The notes below the pieces were generated by a model. That model was not told the origin of the DNA and made no database searches. It worked only from the letters and a program-made list of their open reading frames with translations. Made by a program: the position numbers and the translations under genes. A stretch of DNA of 64,000 bases, from assembly GCF_001955695.1 (NCBI RefSeq), contig NZ_CP019236.1, forward strand, positions 3,348,001-3,412,000. The letters run 5' to 3'. Below, piece by piece: positions 19,070 to 28,403 of the stretch (positions are counted from its first letter, which is position 1; each line of letters starts with the position of its first letter). The stretch is from Rhodoferax koreense. Its GTDB lineage: Bacteria > Pseudomonadota > Gammaproteobacteria > Burkholderiales > Burkholderiaceae_C.

Positions 19070-20218
19070 CTAGGCCGACAGCATCAGAGCCTGCAGTGAC
19101 ATATTGATTCTGGCTGCAGGCGGCCCAGCAAGACCGTGGAAAGCAGCGATTGCCCGGATGCGATCACCATAGTTGTCACCCGCCGTCGGGCACAACCACC
19201 CGCCCTCCGAAAACTCGTTCCAGGCGTAGCAGATCGACAGCCCACTCTCGCATGCGGTAGGGTAGGCATTGATGAAAGCGCTCGCTGCCCCGTAGTGCGC
19301 CATGAACTCTGCCGTGGTTGGCGTCGCGATCCAGGAGGCTGGGTTGTTCTCCCCGCCTGCGTTGCTGCCACTGCCGATTCGCGGCCTGAAGTCCCACCCA
19401 GTCGTAATGTGCGGCACGACCTTCAGGGGAAGACCGGTCAGGGCGCTGTTTGTGTTCTTGTCGTTGGTCCATTTGGCCTGAGTCGGCGCCACCAGCGTGG
19501 AATACGGATACTGGCTGTTGCTCGCGTTGTTGTATGTGGCGGCGTATTGGCTGTAGGCATCGCACCCCAGGTATTGTCCTGAACTGGTGTTGTTGTCGAG
19601 GCAAATGAAGTATGGGTTACCGTAGCCCTGGGCGACGGAGTAGTCGCGCAGGGCGTCAATCTTCGCTTTCGCCACCGCATAGTCGTTGCCCGAGGTGTAC
19701 TGCGCAAAGTTGGCACAGTTCAGCATGCCCCAGACCGGCCGCCCGTTCCACTTGTAGTAGTTGGGGTTGGAGAAGAACTTGTCCACCCAGGCACGCATGA
19801 ACTGCAGCCAGTCCCCGGTCACGTTCGTGTTGGGCGTCCACCATGCGCGGTATCCCTCCATCAGCACGCAGAATTGAGGTTTCGACGCCAACGTGCTGTT
19901 GAAGTAGCCCTTAATGCTTCCGTTCATCCCCGCTGCAAAAACGGGATCTTCTGTTCCAAAACCGGGAAGCAGCCAATTCGGCTCGCTGACGTACGGCAGG
20001 TACATCGGCGAAATGCCCGACGACAGCATCAGCGTCAAGTCGAGATCAATCACATCCTGGGAATTGCAGTTGGCAAATATCGCGGAGCCAGAGCGGACCG
20101 CATAGTATGGACGCCGATATTCCCAGGTCGTCGGGCCAAGGATCCCATTTTCATAGGCGCCGTAGGTGCCAGGCGCCCCGGCCCATAGGCCGGCCCAATG
20201 GATGGCCAGCGTCTTCAT
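19070..20218 (-). CDS. Tail-associated protein with GH99/WbsX-like glycosidase domain
   Basis: 382 residues. The C-terminal segment CYAWNEFSEGGWLCPT followed by GDNYGDRIRAI resembles the AWNEWxEG...LEP...G pattern of GH99-like (WbsX) domains, and TTWEYRRPYYAV near the N-terminus fits the same fold. GH99 enzymes cleave mannosyl or related links in polysaccharides. Its start codon overlaps the stop of the preceding tail gene by four bases (ATGA). An enzyme on the virion that degrades a capsule or O-antigen is therefore likely. No cysteine-rich or lipoprotein features are seen. Confidence is high for the phage gene and moderate for the enzyme class. Confidence 0.72.
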   Translation of the reverse strand: MKTLAIHWAGLWAGAPGTYGAYENGILGPTTWEYRRPYYAVRSGSAIFANCNSQDVIDLDLTLMLSSGISPMYLPYVSEPNWLLPGFGTEDPVFAAGMNGSIKGYFNSTLASKPQFCVLMEGYRAWWTPNTNVTGDWLQFMRAWVDKFFSNPNYYKWNGRPVWGMLNCANFAQYTSGNDYAVAKAKIDALRDYSVAQGYGNPYFICLDNNTSSGQYLGCDAYSQYAATYNNASNSQYPYSTLVAPTQAKWTNDKNTNSALTGLPLKVVPHITTGWDFRPRIGSGSNAGGENNPASWIATPTTAEFMAHYGAASAFINAYPTACESGLSICYAWNEFSEGGWLCPTAGDNYGDRIRAIAAFHGLAGPPAARINMSLQALMLSA

Positions 20219-21465
20219 ACGTTACGCCCCAGAGACGTTTGAGCCGTTTGTTCGACGTTATACAGCGCTAACACCTGGGCATCCGTCATCGCGTCGGTAA
20301 AGTAGTAGCCAGAAATCCGCGCGCCGGACTCAAGAAAGTTGTCTTGGCCAGTGTCAGTTTTCCGGCAGAACAGAGCAAATGCCGTAGCCAGGGCCGCAAC
20401 GGTGGTTGCTGTCGTGGCCTCGGCCGCCAGGACGCCGTTTTTGTACAGCCGCGCAAGCGTGGCGGAGGATCGGATCAAGCTGTAGAACCCGGCTGCCATA
20501 CCGCCGCTGTTGAACGGCCCGGTAACAGCATAGGCGCCGCCCCATTTGCCACGATAGTTGCCAGACACGCCGCTCCCGGTGCCGCTTGTGTTGGCGCTCA
20601 AGCCAAACTGGCCAGCGGCATCCGCCGCAGCAACAACGCTCCGAATGGTCGTGCTGGAAGTCACCGGGGTTCGCAAGTAGACGTGAATCCCACCTGTTGG
20701 CTCCGTAGGTACATAGGTCGTATCGATCCACTTCGTGCTTCCGTCGGTGCTCCAACCCGCGTTCTCGGCGTAGTCGCCTGAGACCAGACTGTGGTTGACG
20801 TCCAGCGCGCCGCCAACCGATTTTTTCAGCGGTACAAACGTAGCTGGAAAGTCACCGATGCAGGAGTTGGCCCGGCGGATCAAATTCCACAGTTCGCTGC
20901 TGTTCGCTTTAAGGCTAGCAATTTTGGCCTTCTGAACGTTTTGGGAAGACGTTTGCACCGTTCCACCGTTGCCTGTGACCGCAGCCATAAACGCAGTGAA
21001 ATCTGCATCATCGGCGGGCGCCGCAGCATCGACGCCGGCTAACTCAAACTTGTTGGCGGCGATGCCGTAAAGCAAGACCGTACGCCCAGCAGACGCAGCA
21101 CGGTACACAGTGCCCGGGCCGAGAACATCGTTCACCGTCACGCCAGCGGCGAATGCAAAGCCCGAAGTGCCGTTCAGGCGGATTGCGCAAGCGAATCTTG
21201 TGTTTAGGTCAGCGCCGTCCAAACCGAGAGGGATGGTCAGCGTTAGGCCGGGGCTTGCAAGCGGAACGACCGTGTTGTCGTCAGATGCCGCCAAAGGCCG
21301 GTTGCCAGTGACATCAGGGCCAATCGTCATTTTCGACGCACCGGCACTCCCACCCCCAGCCGGGCCGTCGAGTGCTATCTCTTCTAAGCCAAACTGGTCT
21401 TTGATCAACGCACGAAGTTTGCCGGCGGCATCGTATTTGCCGCGCACAGCGTCTGGATAACTCAT
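20215..21465 (-). CDS. Tail fibre/receptor-binding protein with lectin-like C-terminus
   Basis: 416 residues starting MSYPDAVRGKYDAAGKL, with AGGAG seven bases before the ATG at 21465; longer upstream reading is an artefact. The middle is rich in Ala, Gly, Ser and Thr. The C-terminal half (KWIDTTYVPTEPTGG through FYSLIRSS to YFTDAMTDAQVLALYN) looks like a concanavalin/LamG-type jelly roll used for glycan binding in tail fibres. It lies between a polyvalent gene and the glycosidase-like gene, with translational coupling to the latter. Host-receptor binding is inferred. Confidence 0.72.
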   Translation of the reverse strand: MSYPDAVRGKYDAAGKLRALIKDQFGLEEIALDGPAGGGSAGASKMTIGPDVTGNRPLAASDDNTVVPLASPGLTLTIPLGLDGADLNTRFACAIRLNGTSGFAFAAGVTVNDVLGPGTVYRAASAGRTVLLYGIAANKFELAGVDAAAPADDADFTAFMAAVTGNGGTVQTSSQNVQKAKIASLKANSSELWNLIRRANSCIGDFPATFVPLKKSVGGALDVNHSLVSGDYAENAGWSTDGSTKWIDTTYVPTEPTGGIHVYLRTPVTSSTTIRSVVAAADAAGQFGLSANTSGTGSGVSGNYRGKWGGAYAVTGPFNSGGMAAGFYSLIRSSATLARLYKNGVLAAEATTATTVAALATAFALFCRKTDTGQDNFLESGARISGYYFTDAMTDAQVLALYNVEQTAQTSLGRNV

Positions 21466-21484
21466 GATGAACTCCTGAAAATGG

Positions 21485-24400
21485 TTATGCCGTAAGGCAC
21501 TTGCGAATCGACTTGAGGATGGAAAGGCGCTTGCGGAGCTCGACGTCCGCGCGCTCTTGGGCCGGCTTTTCAGCGGCATCTCCGGATGGGGGTGGATCGA
21601 ACATGCTGGTCTGGCCAGTGAGCGAATCCATGGGGTCTTGGCCGAGCTGAAAGTTGTCGGCGCTGGCTTCCTGGCGAGCATCGATCTCGCGCTGCTCGGT
21701 CGCCTTCTTGGCCTTGGCATCGGCGGCGCGTGCAGCATCCTCGGCCACCTTGTCGCCGTCGGCCTTGGCTTGCTGCTGGGCGAGGATGTCTGCCTTGGTG
21801 GGTGCCGTCAGGCCAGTGGGCGCATCCTCTTCGGTGGCCCCAGAAACAGAAAACCCCGCGTCGGCGGGGTTCTGGCTTACTTCTTCGCGGGGGCTGCCCG
21901 CTTCACCGTCTCTCGGTCGATCACCCGGCGGCGCTGCTCCGGCGTCAGCTTCGACAGGCTCACGAAGGCCTTGCGGTCCTGCGGTGTTGGTGTCGGCTGT
22001 TTGTTCACTGGGCACTCCAAAAAGTAAATCGGCATCGGCTTCGGTCATCACCTGGCCACGGGCCCAGATGTCGGGAATGTCATCGTCGTTCAAGCGATCG
22101 AGGAAGTCATCGCTGGCTTCGGCAAGGTCTGCCGCCGCCTGCTGGACATCCGGGTCCGCGTCATCCAACGCCTGCAGCCGCCTAGCCTCCTGCTCGGCCT
22201 CGGCGATTCGTTCCCAGCCTTCGGGCGTGTATTGCGGCTCGGTGAGGCTCTTGCGAATCAGCGCCAGCGCATCGTTTTGCGATGCATCGGCGCGCAGGTA
22301 TCCCGCCGCCGCGAGTGTCCCAGTTGCCTGCTCCAGCGTCAAGCCTTTGCCGGCGCCGGCGAACAGCCACTTGCTGCGCACACGTACGTTCCGGTCGAAG
22401 CCCGCATCGGCCATCACCGACTTGGCCAGGCCGCCCTGGTCGGCGATGAAAGCGTGCGCCGGGATCGGCATGCCGGCTTCACTGGCGCCGCCGGTGCGCA
22501 GGCGCCGCGCTGCCTTTTCCTCGGCCGCGAGCTGCGCCGGCGTCTTCTCATCGAGGGCGAAGCCACCGTCGACCGACACCACGCGCAGGTGCGGCTGCAG
22601 CTTGCGCGCATCGCCGGCCGCGCGGCGCGTCTTGAACGGCTTGCCGCCATCGGCGAGCGCGGTGCCGTCACGACCAACAGGTCCAACGGGAGCGCTTGGA
22701 ACATCCGCTGGAACATTGGCAGGCGCCGGCGTTCCAGGATCGGGCGCTGCCTCGGCCGGTGCGGCCTTGGCCGGCACATCGAGCGTGCCGAGCGGCTTCT
22801 TCTTCGCGCCGTCGTGCACCCAGGACTTGAATGCCGAAACCGGAAGCTCGGTCATCGCGCCCAGGCCTGTCCAGCCGGGCATGAAGCTGCTCATGTAGGC
22901 TTCGCGCGCCTGCTCGGGCGTGTCGTAGCCCATCATGACCTTGTGCTCGTCGAAACTGCCGTCCTTATTCACCTGGTCGATGACGAAGACGCGGTTGCTG
23001 TCCGGGTTGTGCCCGATGTACGTGTCGACGTGGTCCTTGTCGGCCCCGACCGTGCCCTTGATGTAGCCGTAGTGGCCGCCCATGGTGTTCGCCCACTCGG
23101 TGCCGTCAGGGCTCACGCCGCGGCGCTCCGAGCCTTTCGGGTTCTCGATGGCCACGTCCATGCCATGCACGTTGATGTGGCCCTTGCGGTAGTTCCCTGC
23201 TTCCTTCTGCGCCGGCGTCGGCTCAGGCAAATCGTTCAGCGGGCTGGTCGCGGCCTCGTGTGCGGCCGCCTCGATCTCCGGACGAACCGGATCAAGATTG
23301 GCGATCGGCGTTTCAGAAGCGGCATTTCCTGCATCGGAGGGGCCGATTTCCGCATCGCCAGCCGGGTTTCCTGCATTTTCCAGTTCCTGCACGGCGTTCA
23401 TGGTGCCGCGCACGTCGTCCGGCTTGTAGACCGACTCCATCGCCGCGTCCATGGCCACATCGCGCGCTTCGGCCAACAGCGCGCCCAGGCCTTCGGCGTT
23501 CTGTACCGGAGCGATCACGCCCTTGGCGGCCAGCCGCTGGGTGAACTTCTGGAAAAAACTCGGCACCTTGTCGATCGGCATGTCGCGCGCGGCGGCCAGC
23601 GCGGCGTCCACGGCGTCGGCTGGCACGTTGGCATCGCCGGCCGCGGCGCGGAAGCCGCTGGTCAGCGCCGAGCGGCCTGCCGCTTCCACCGGCTTCACGC
23701 CGTCGATACGGTGCTGGCGGTAATCGGCCTGGAAGCCGGGCTGCTGGGCGAACTCTGTGTGCGGCGCCATGCCGGCGAGCTCCGTGTCCACCGCCGCAGC
23801 GGCCTGCTGGCGATCCAGCTTGCCCTGCAGCAGGTCGGCCGGGCCGTCCTCGCCCGCGTCGCGCAGCCGCTTGATGCGCAGCGCGGCCGCCGCGAAGTCT
23901 CGAGCCTGGATCGTGGCGTCGACGCCGCCGCCCATCACCGCGCCGAGCGTGCCGGCCACGGCCAGGCGCTTGCCGGCCGCGCCGGCGTCGAAGGCGTCGC
24001 CCTTGCCCACCGTCTCGCCCAGGTACTGGCCGGCCTCTTCGCCGACTTCCTGCGCGCCTTCCTTGGCCATCCCCTTGCCGATCTCGCGCACGCCATGCGC
24101 CACCGACTTCGAACCCATGGCGCGGGCAATCTCCCCTTCGGCGCCGCCGCCGGTGAGCCGGCCTGCGACGTAGGTGGCCGGTGCCGTGATACCCGCTGCC
24201 AGGTAGGCCTGCCCCTGATCGCCGCCGGCGTCGCGCACCGTGCCGTACGTGTCGGCGGCATTCTGCAGGACGGTGGTGCCGATCGTGGCCGCTTCACGCG
24301 CGCGCTCGGCGCGGGCCAGCACCGTGCCCTCGTCGATCACCTTGGCGAGCTGGGCAGCCTTGCTGGCCTGCGCCAACTTGCCGGCCGCCATCGCGGATCC

Positions 24401-25150
24401 TGCCGGCAGCGCCATGCTGCCGACGTTCGGGAGCACCTGGTCGGCCAGCGCGCCGGGGTTGCCGACAATGACATCGGCGGGATTCAGCGCGGGGTCAGCC
24501 ATGTCCTGTTCGAAGCGCGTGCGCTGCGCGGCGGCGCGATCGGAGCCGACCACTTCCTGAATCGCCTTGTTGCCGGCCTCCGCGAAATCGCTGATGCCCT
24601 TGCCGAAGCGATCGCCGGTGGCCAGCCGCGCCAGGTCGCCCACGCCTTTGACGGCGGTCGGGCCGATCTGCAGCGCGCCGGCCACCGCATCGCGCGCGGC
24701 ACCGCCGGCGGTCACCGCAGGAATGTCGCGATCGAGGACGCGGCCCGGGTATCGGGTGCGCTTCGCATCGCCCAGGCCCCGCGCGTCGGCGCGCACCGCG
24801 TTCTGCGCGTTCTCGGTGATCGGCATGTACGCGGGGTTCGACGGGTCGGTCTCCGCGTCCATGGCCGCGATGCGCTCGGCGCGGCTTGGTACCGGCGCCT
24901 CACCGGCCACCGGCGGCGACACGCTGCCGCGACCAGCACCAGCCGACGACGGCGCGACACTAGCCGGCAGCTCGCGCCGGCCCACGCCGGCGTCGGTGGC
25001 AAACTGGTTCCAGGCATCGTCGACATGCTCGGCCGGCACGCGCGGCGCGACGACATCGTCGAAGTACTGGCGGCGTGCGGCGTCCTGCTGCTCGGGCGCG
25101 AGGGCCTTGAAGCCATCGGACCCGGCGACTTCACTCCACGGTTTGGGCAT
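21485..25150 (-). CDS. Large polyvalent protein with phage inorganic-pyrophosphatase-like (InPase) domain
   Basis: 1221 residues. The first 600 are alanine-rich helical sequence. Around residues 650-777, GHINVHGMDVAIENPKG, HYGYIKGTVGADKDHVD and DEHKVMMGYDTPEQAREAY match the InPase domain of phage polyvalent proteins. The C-terminal region is rich in charged residues and Ala and contains LTGQTSMFDPP. A short reading frame with its own terminator is nested in the linker at about residues 1048-1103 (see separate entries). Such proteins are believed to enter the host with the DNA. The ATG at 25150 follows the stop of the upstream gene by three bases. Confidence 0.82.
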   Translation of the reverse strand: MPKPWSEVAGSDGFKALAPEQQDAARRQYFDDVVAPRVPAEHVDDAWNQFATDAGVGRRELPASVAPSSAGAGRGSVSPPVAGEAPVPSRAERIAAMDAETDPSNPAYMPITENAQNAVRADARGLGDAKRTRYPGRVLDRDIPAVTAGGAARDAVAGALQIGPTAVKGVGDLARLATGDRFGKGISDFAEAGNKAIQEVVGSDRAAAQRTRFEQDMADPALNPADVIVGNPGALADQVLPNVGSMALPAGSAMAAGKLAQASKAAQLAKVIDEGTVLARAERAREAATIGTTVLQNAADTYGTVRDAGGDQGQAYLAAGITAPATYVAGRLTGGGAEGEIARAMGSKSVAHGVREIGKGMAKEGAQEVGEEAGQYLGETVGKGDAFDAGAAGKRLAVAGTLGAVMGGGVDATIQARDFAAAALRIKRLRDAGEDGPADLLQGKLDRQQAAAAVDTELAGMAPHTEFAQQPGFQADYRQHRIDGVKPVEAAGRSALTSGFRAAAGDANVPADAVDAALAAARDMPIDKVPSFFQKFTQRLAAKGVIAPVQNAEGLGALLAEARDVAMDAAMESVYKPDDVRGTMNAVQELENAGNPAGDAEIGPSDAGNAASETPIANLDPVRPEIEAAAHEAATSPLNDLPEPTPAQKEAGNYRKGHINVHGMDVAIENPKGSERRGVSPDGTEWANTMGGHYGYIKGTVGADKDHVDTYIGHNPDSNRVFVIDQVNKDGSFDEHKVMMGYDTPEQAREAYMSSFMPGWTGLGAMTELPVSAFKSWVHDGAKKKPLGTLDVPAKAAPAEAAPDPGTPAPANVPADVPSAPVGPVGRDGTALADGGKPFKTRRAAGDARKLQPHLRVVSVDGGFALDEKTPAQLAAEEKAARRLRTGGASEAGMPIPAHAFIADQGGLAKSVMADAGFDRNVRVRSKWLFAGAGKGLTLEQATGTLAAAGYLRADASQNDALALIRKSLTEPQYTPEGWERIAEAEQEARRLQALDDADPDVQQAAADLAEASDDFLDRLNDDDIPDIWARGQVMTEADADLLFGVPSEQTADTNTAGPQGLREPVEADAGAAPPGDRPRDGEAGSPREEVSQNPADAGFSVSGATEEDAPTGLTAPTKADILAQQQAKADGDKVAEDAARAADAKAKKATEQREIDARQEASADNFQLGQDPMDSLTGQTSMFDPPPSGDAAEKPAQERADVELRKRLSILKSIRKCLTA
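21841..21873 (-). terminator. Intrinsic terminator lying inside a long coding frame
   Basis: AACCCCGC/GCGGGGTT stem (21852-21871) with a 4-base loop, followed on the minus strand by TTTTCTGTTTC. It begins six bases after the stop of the nested frame at 21877-22008 but lies within the 1221-residue frame. Confidence 0.65.
21877..22008 (-). CDS. Possible nested 43-residue basic protein
   Basis: In a different frame of the InPase-domain gene, a GTG start at 22008 has GGAG six bases upstream. It encodes 43 residues, beginning with VNKQPTPTPQDRK and ending KRAAPAKK, and is strongly basic. The stop is followed at once by an intrinsic terminator, the usual layout of an independent small gene. No family is recognised. 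Equally, the frame could be chance within a low-complexity linker; the terminator is the main argument for it. Confidence 0.4.
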   Translation of the reverse strand: MNKQPTPTPQDRKAFVSLSKLTPEQRRRVIDRETVKRAAPAKK

Positions 25151-25153
25151 GGG

Positions 25154-26680
25154 TCACTTCCAGAGTTGGCTGTAATCGTTCGGGGGCGTCTTCGCGCCAG
25201 ACACCGCGGCTTTGACGTTGGCCAGGCCCGGCGCCGGCGCGGCGCGGCCGGCCTTCTTGGAGACCACCGCAATCTCACGCTGGATGGCCTCCACGTCGCC
25301 AGCGGCGCGGGTGTCACCCTGCGCGGCGCGCTGCTGCGCCTTGGCCAGCTCGCCGTTCAGGATGCTCAGGCTGTCCCCGTCGCGCGCGGTCTGCACGGCC
25401 TTCGGGATGGTGGTGCTGCTCGTGTTCCCCAGCCCGGGCGACGAGGCGGGCGCGGGACCTGGTGCTGCTGCCGGTGCGGGCGCCGGCGCATCGCCGCTCT
25501 GCGATCCGGCCAGCAGCTTCTGGTAGATGCCGCGCTCCTCCTGGTGCGACGCGATGGCGTCGCGCAGGCCCTGCATCTCGACGAACTGCGGGGAGCCCTC
25601 CTTGGCCATCGAATAGAGCGGGTCTTTCTGCAGCGCCGTCAGCGCTTTCTGCGCTTCAGCGGCGCGGCGCCCGGCGTCGGTGAAGAGCGTCGTGTAGCGC
25701 AGCCGCTCCTCCCGGCTGACCTTGTCCGAGGCGCCCTGCCCCTTCAGGTCGGCCATCTGGGTTTTCACGTCGGCGAGCTGCTGCTTGGTCTCGGCGTTCG
25801 GAATGGCAACCTCCTCGAGTTGCCGGCGCTTCAGATCCAGTTCCTGCAGCTTGAGCGTCGCGGCGGCCGCCGTCTTCTGCTCGGTCACCATGTGGCTGTA
25901 GCGCTGATCGGGCGTCAGCGTCTTGTCCAGCAGGTGGGCGGCCATCACAGCGCCGTCCTGGTTGTTGGGGAAGGTCAGGCGCGGCAGCGGCGTGACGGTA
26001 CCGTCCTCGCCGACCTTGCCGTAGGTGACCATCTTGCCGTCCGCGCTGGGGATGACGGTCAACTGGTGGTCCTTGAGGCCGTCGCCGCCGCTCTTCGAGA
26101 TCCAGTTCGCGATGCCTTCGTGCCCGGCCTGCATGGCCTCGCCGAGCTGGCGCTTGTAGAGCTGGTCGGCCAGCGCCATCGCGCCGGTCTGGCTCTGACG
26201 CGATGCGGCTTCGTACTGCTTCGCGCCCAGCACGTTGCCCGACTTCGCCATGGCCAAGCCGACGCGCTTGTCGGTCGCCTCGGGCGCGTTGTACGCCGCT
26301 GCCGCGGCATCGGCCTCCGGACGCGTGGCGAACGACTGGCCGTTAACGGCGATGGTCTGCTGCGGCGCCTGCACGTCGGACAGCCCCATGGTGCGCGCCT
26401 GGCGCATGTCCGAGTTGGCCACGCCGGCGTCGTCGTACACCTTGGGACCATCGCCCATGTCCAGCGTTGCGGCGCTCTCATTGACGGCGGCCGGTTTCAC
26501 AGCGTCGACGATCGCGCTGCGCTCCTGCTTCGCGCGGTTCACGTCATCCATTCGCGCGTCGAATTCAATCTGGCGATTCGCGCGGTCTTGTTTCCGTTCG
26601 TCGTCAATCTCCTTCTGACGCGAGGCGTTGAGGTAGCCGGTACCGAAACCGACGGCGAACGATGCGAGTCCTTTACCCAT
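25154..26680 (-). CDS. Predicted internal virion/ejection protein
   Basis: 508 residues starting MGKGLASFAVGFGTGYLNAS, a small amphipathic glycine-rich head typical of internal virion proteins, followed by long charged helical segments (EIDDERKQDRANRQIEF and KLQELDLKRRQLEE) and an Ala/Pro linker near residue 405. It lies between a chaperone-domain protein and the InPase polyvalent protein. No enzymatic motif is seen. The role is assigned by composition and position in a podovirus late operon. Confidence 0.68.
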   Translation of the reverse strand: MGKGLASFAVGFGTGYLNASRQKEIDDERKQDRANRQIEFDARMDDVNRAKQERSAIVDAVKPAAVNESAATLDMGDGPKVYDDAGVANSDMRQARTMGLSDVQAPQQTIAVNGQSFATRPEADAAAAAYNAPEATDKRVGLAMAKSGNVLGAKQYEAASRQSQTGAMALADQLYKRQLGEAMQAGHEGIANWISKSGGDGLKDHQLTVIPSADGKMVTYGKVGEDGTVTPLPRLTFPNNQDGAVMAAHLLDKTLTPDQRYSHMVTEQKTAAAATLKLQELDLKRRQLEEVAIPNAETKQQLADVKTQMADLKGQGASDKVSREERLRYTTLFTDAGRRAAEAQKALTALQKDPLYSMAKEGSPQFVEMQGLRDAIASHQEERGIYQKLLAGSQSGDAPAPAPAAAPGPAPASSPGLGNTSSTTIPKAVQTARDGDSLSILNGELAKAQQRAAQGDTRAAGDVEAIQREIAVVSKKAGRAAPAPGLANVKAAVSGAKTPPNDYSQLWK

Positions 26681-26705
26681 GATGTGCTCCTAAATTTGCA
26701 GCGGC

Positions 26706-27803
26706 TCAGTGAGCCTTGGACTGGCGGCGAACAGCGGATGCCAAGCCCTTGACCTGCTTGTGCAGCTCGTTGATGGCCGCGTGGTGCACGCCGCTCTCGG
26801 CCACCATGTCGATCATTCGGCCACCGGGCGCCACGCGGTCGCCGAGCGCGCGCTGCATGTCCTGCGCCATCGGTCCGGCGTGGGTCTTGCCACCGTCGTC
26901 CGCCGGCGAGCCCTTCTTGTATTTCCAGGTGGAAGGCTTCGCGCTGCTCAGCGCCTTCAACGCCTTTTTGCCGGAGATCTTCCTGATCGAGTGCTTCATC
27001 CGCTTGTCGGAATATTTGAAGATCGCAGCGCCCCCCAGTTGCCCAAGCGCGCCCATGACCCCGCTGTTGTTGTTCGCTTGGTTCTCGATGTTGGCGACCT
27101 GCCCGTAGATGTTTCCGGCCGAGGACAGGCCTTGTTGCGCTCCCTGGTAGCCCTGCTGGACGAGGCCAGTGCCCGAGGTCGTGGCGCCCAGCGCGGCGTT
27201 CGCGTTCTGGGACGAGCTGTTGCCGGCCGTCAGGGCGAGACCTGCGCTGGTGGCTTGGCTGCTGGAAAGGCCCCGGCCCAAGTTCGCCGCGTCCAGCTTG
27301 CGCGCGTAGCCCTGAAGCTCCACGGCGTCGCGCGCCTTGGTCGAGGCCGCAGCGCTGGCCGTGGCCGTGCCCAGCGCGAGCTGGTTGTTCAGCGCGAGGG
27401 ACTTGCCGCTGCCGGGGACCACGCCCTTCCGTGCAAGATCCCGATTCGTCGAGGCCTGGGCCAGGCCGGCCTGCTGCGAAACGTCGGCGATCGCTTGAGC
27501 GGCCTTCTCGTCGCGGCGCGCGGCCGTGTCGTAGTTCTGCGCATCCGCGACGATGCCCTGCTCGAGCGGGCGGAAGGTGCCCTTCTGGTAGTCGTTCGAC
27601 TCCTGGGCGATCTGCGTCTGGGTGTTCATCGACGCGAGCTGCGCGTCGGACACTTGCTGCGCACGCTGCGCGGCAGCGGCGCGGTCGGGCGCGGTCTCAC
27701 CGTAGATTTGCTTCGCCCAGTCGAGCTGCTCCTGGGAAAGCTGGACCTGACTCGCGGCGATCGCGTTCGACGCGGTCATGTCGGGGGCGTCTGCACTGCA
27801 CAT
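26706..27803 (-). CDS. Virion protein with C-terminal peptidase S74 (intramolecular chaperone) domain
   Basis: 365 residues. The N-terminal 250 residues are helical, Ala/Gln-rich and resemble internal virion proteins (QEQLDWAKQIYGETAPDR). The C-terminus has SDKRMKHSIRKISGKKALKAL, STWKYKKG and HAGPMAQDMQRAL, which match the S74 chaperone fold that auto-cleaves at the Ser before Asp. AGGAG seven bases before the ATG at 27803 supports the start. Usually this domain trims tail spikes or fibres; here it is attached to an apparently internal protein. Confidence 0.75.
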   Translation of the reverse strand: MCSADAPDMTASNAIAASQVQLSQEQLDWAKQIYGETAPDRAAAAQRAQQVSDAQLASMNTQTQIAQESNDYQKGTFRPLEQGIVADAQNYDTAARRDEKAAQAIADVSQQAGLAQASTNRDLARKGVVPGSGKSLALNNQLALGTATASAAASTKARDAVELQGYARKLDAANLGRGLSSSQATSAGLALTAGNSSSQNANAALGATTSGTGLVQQGYQGAQQGLSSAGNIYGQVANIENQANNNSGVMGALGQLGGAAIFKYSDKRMKHSIRKISGKKALKALSSAKPSTWKYKKGSPADDGGKTHAGPMAQDMQRALGDRVAPGGRMIDMVAESGVHHAAINELHKQVKGLASAVRRQSKAH

Positions 27804-27812
27804 ATTGCTCTC

Positions 27813-28403
27813 CTAAAGAAGCTTGTGATAAACGTCGGCGACGTGGGCATAGCCCAAGTACTCATTGAGCCGACCGACCTTGTTGGTGACCTTGCTGTCG
27901 GTCGTGATCTCTTTCACGCCCAGGGCGCGCAGCACGTTCTCCATGTGCTGCCAGAAGCGGATCGCGGTGAAGCCGCTGCGATGCGCGGCCAGCAGGAAGA
28001 ACGTGTCTTCCTTCGCGGCGAGCTGCTGGGTGTGCATGCTGCGGAACAGGTACATGCGGATGTTCCCGACCAGCGCGCCGTCCGCGCGGGCGGTGAACTG
28101 GATCAGCCCGCCGTCCCGCTCCTTTTCCTTGAACCCCTCGTAGTCCGGCACCATGGCCATCGCGTCGCGGTAGCGCTCCGTCTCGGCCCAGTGCATGGCA
28201 TGCAGCGCGTGAATCTCCGTCTCGATGTCACGGAAGCGCTCGACCTGAAACACCAGGCCCCGGTATTCGACAGGGGCGAAGCGTGCCGGGTCGATCGAGC
28301 GATCTGGAAAGATGGCGTTGATCAGGTCCACAGCGACTTCGCGCGTCAGCGCCTGGCCGGCGTGCTGGGCGAGCAGCGTGCAGAAGAGCTCGCGGCCGAT
28401 CAT
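27813..28403 (-). CDS. GNAT-like acetyltransferase family phage protein
   Basis: 196 residues. The C-terminal segment LAAHRSGFTAIRFWQHMENVLRALGV followed by EYLGYAHVADVYHKLL fits a GNAT fold as found near head-tail genes of podoviruses, though no classical RxxGxG/A loop is obvious. The ATG at 28403 overlaps the upstream stop by four bases. Whether it is an active N-acyltransferase or a structural relic is not visible. Confidence 0.65.
   Translation of the reverse strand: MIGRELFCTLLAQHAGQALTREVAVDLINAIFPDRSIDPARFAPVEYRGLVFQVERFRDIETEIHALHAMHWAETERYRDAMAMVPDYEGFKEKERDGGLIQFTARADGALVGNIRMYLFRSMHTQQLAAKEDTFFLLAAHRSGFTAIRFWQHMENVLRALGVKEITTDSKVTNKVGRLNEYLGYAHVADVYHKLL

Noticed and set aside
22232..26752. 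1506-codon plus-strand frame opposite the InPase and internal-virion genes
   Set aside because: Antisense shadow rich in Arg and His; the genes on the other strand have domain matches and ribosome-binding sites.
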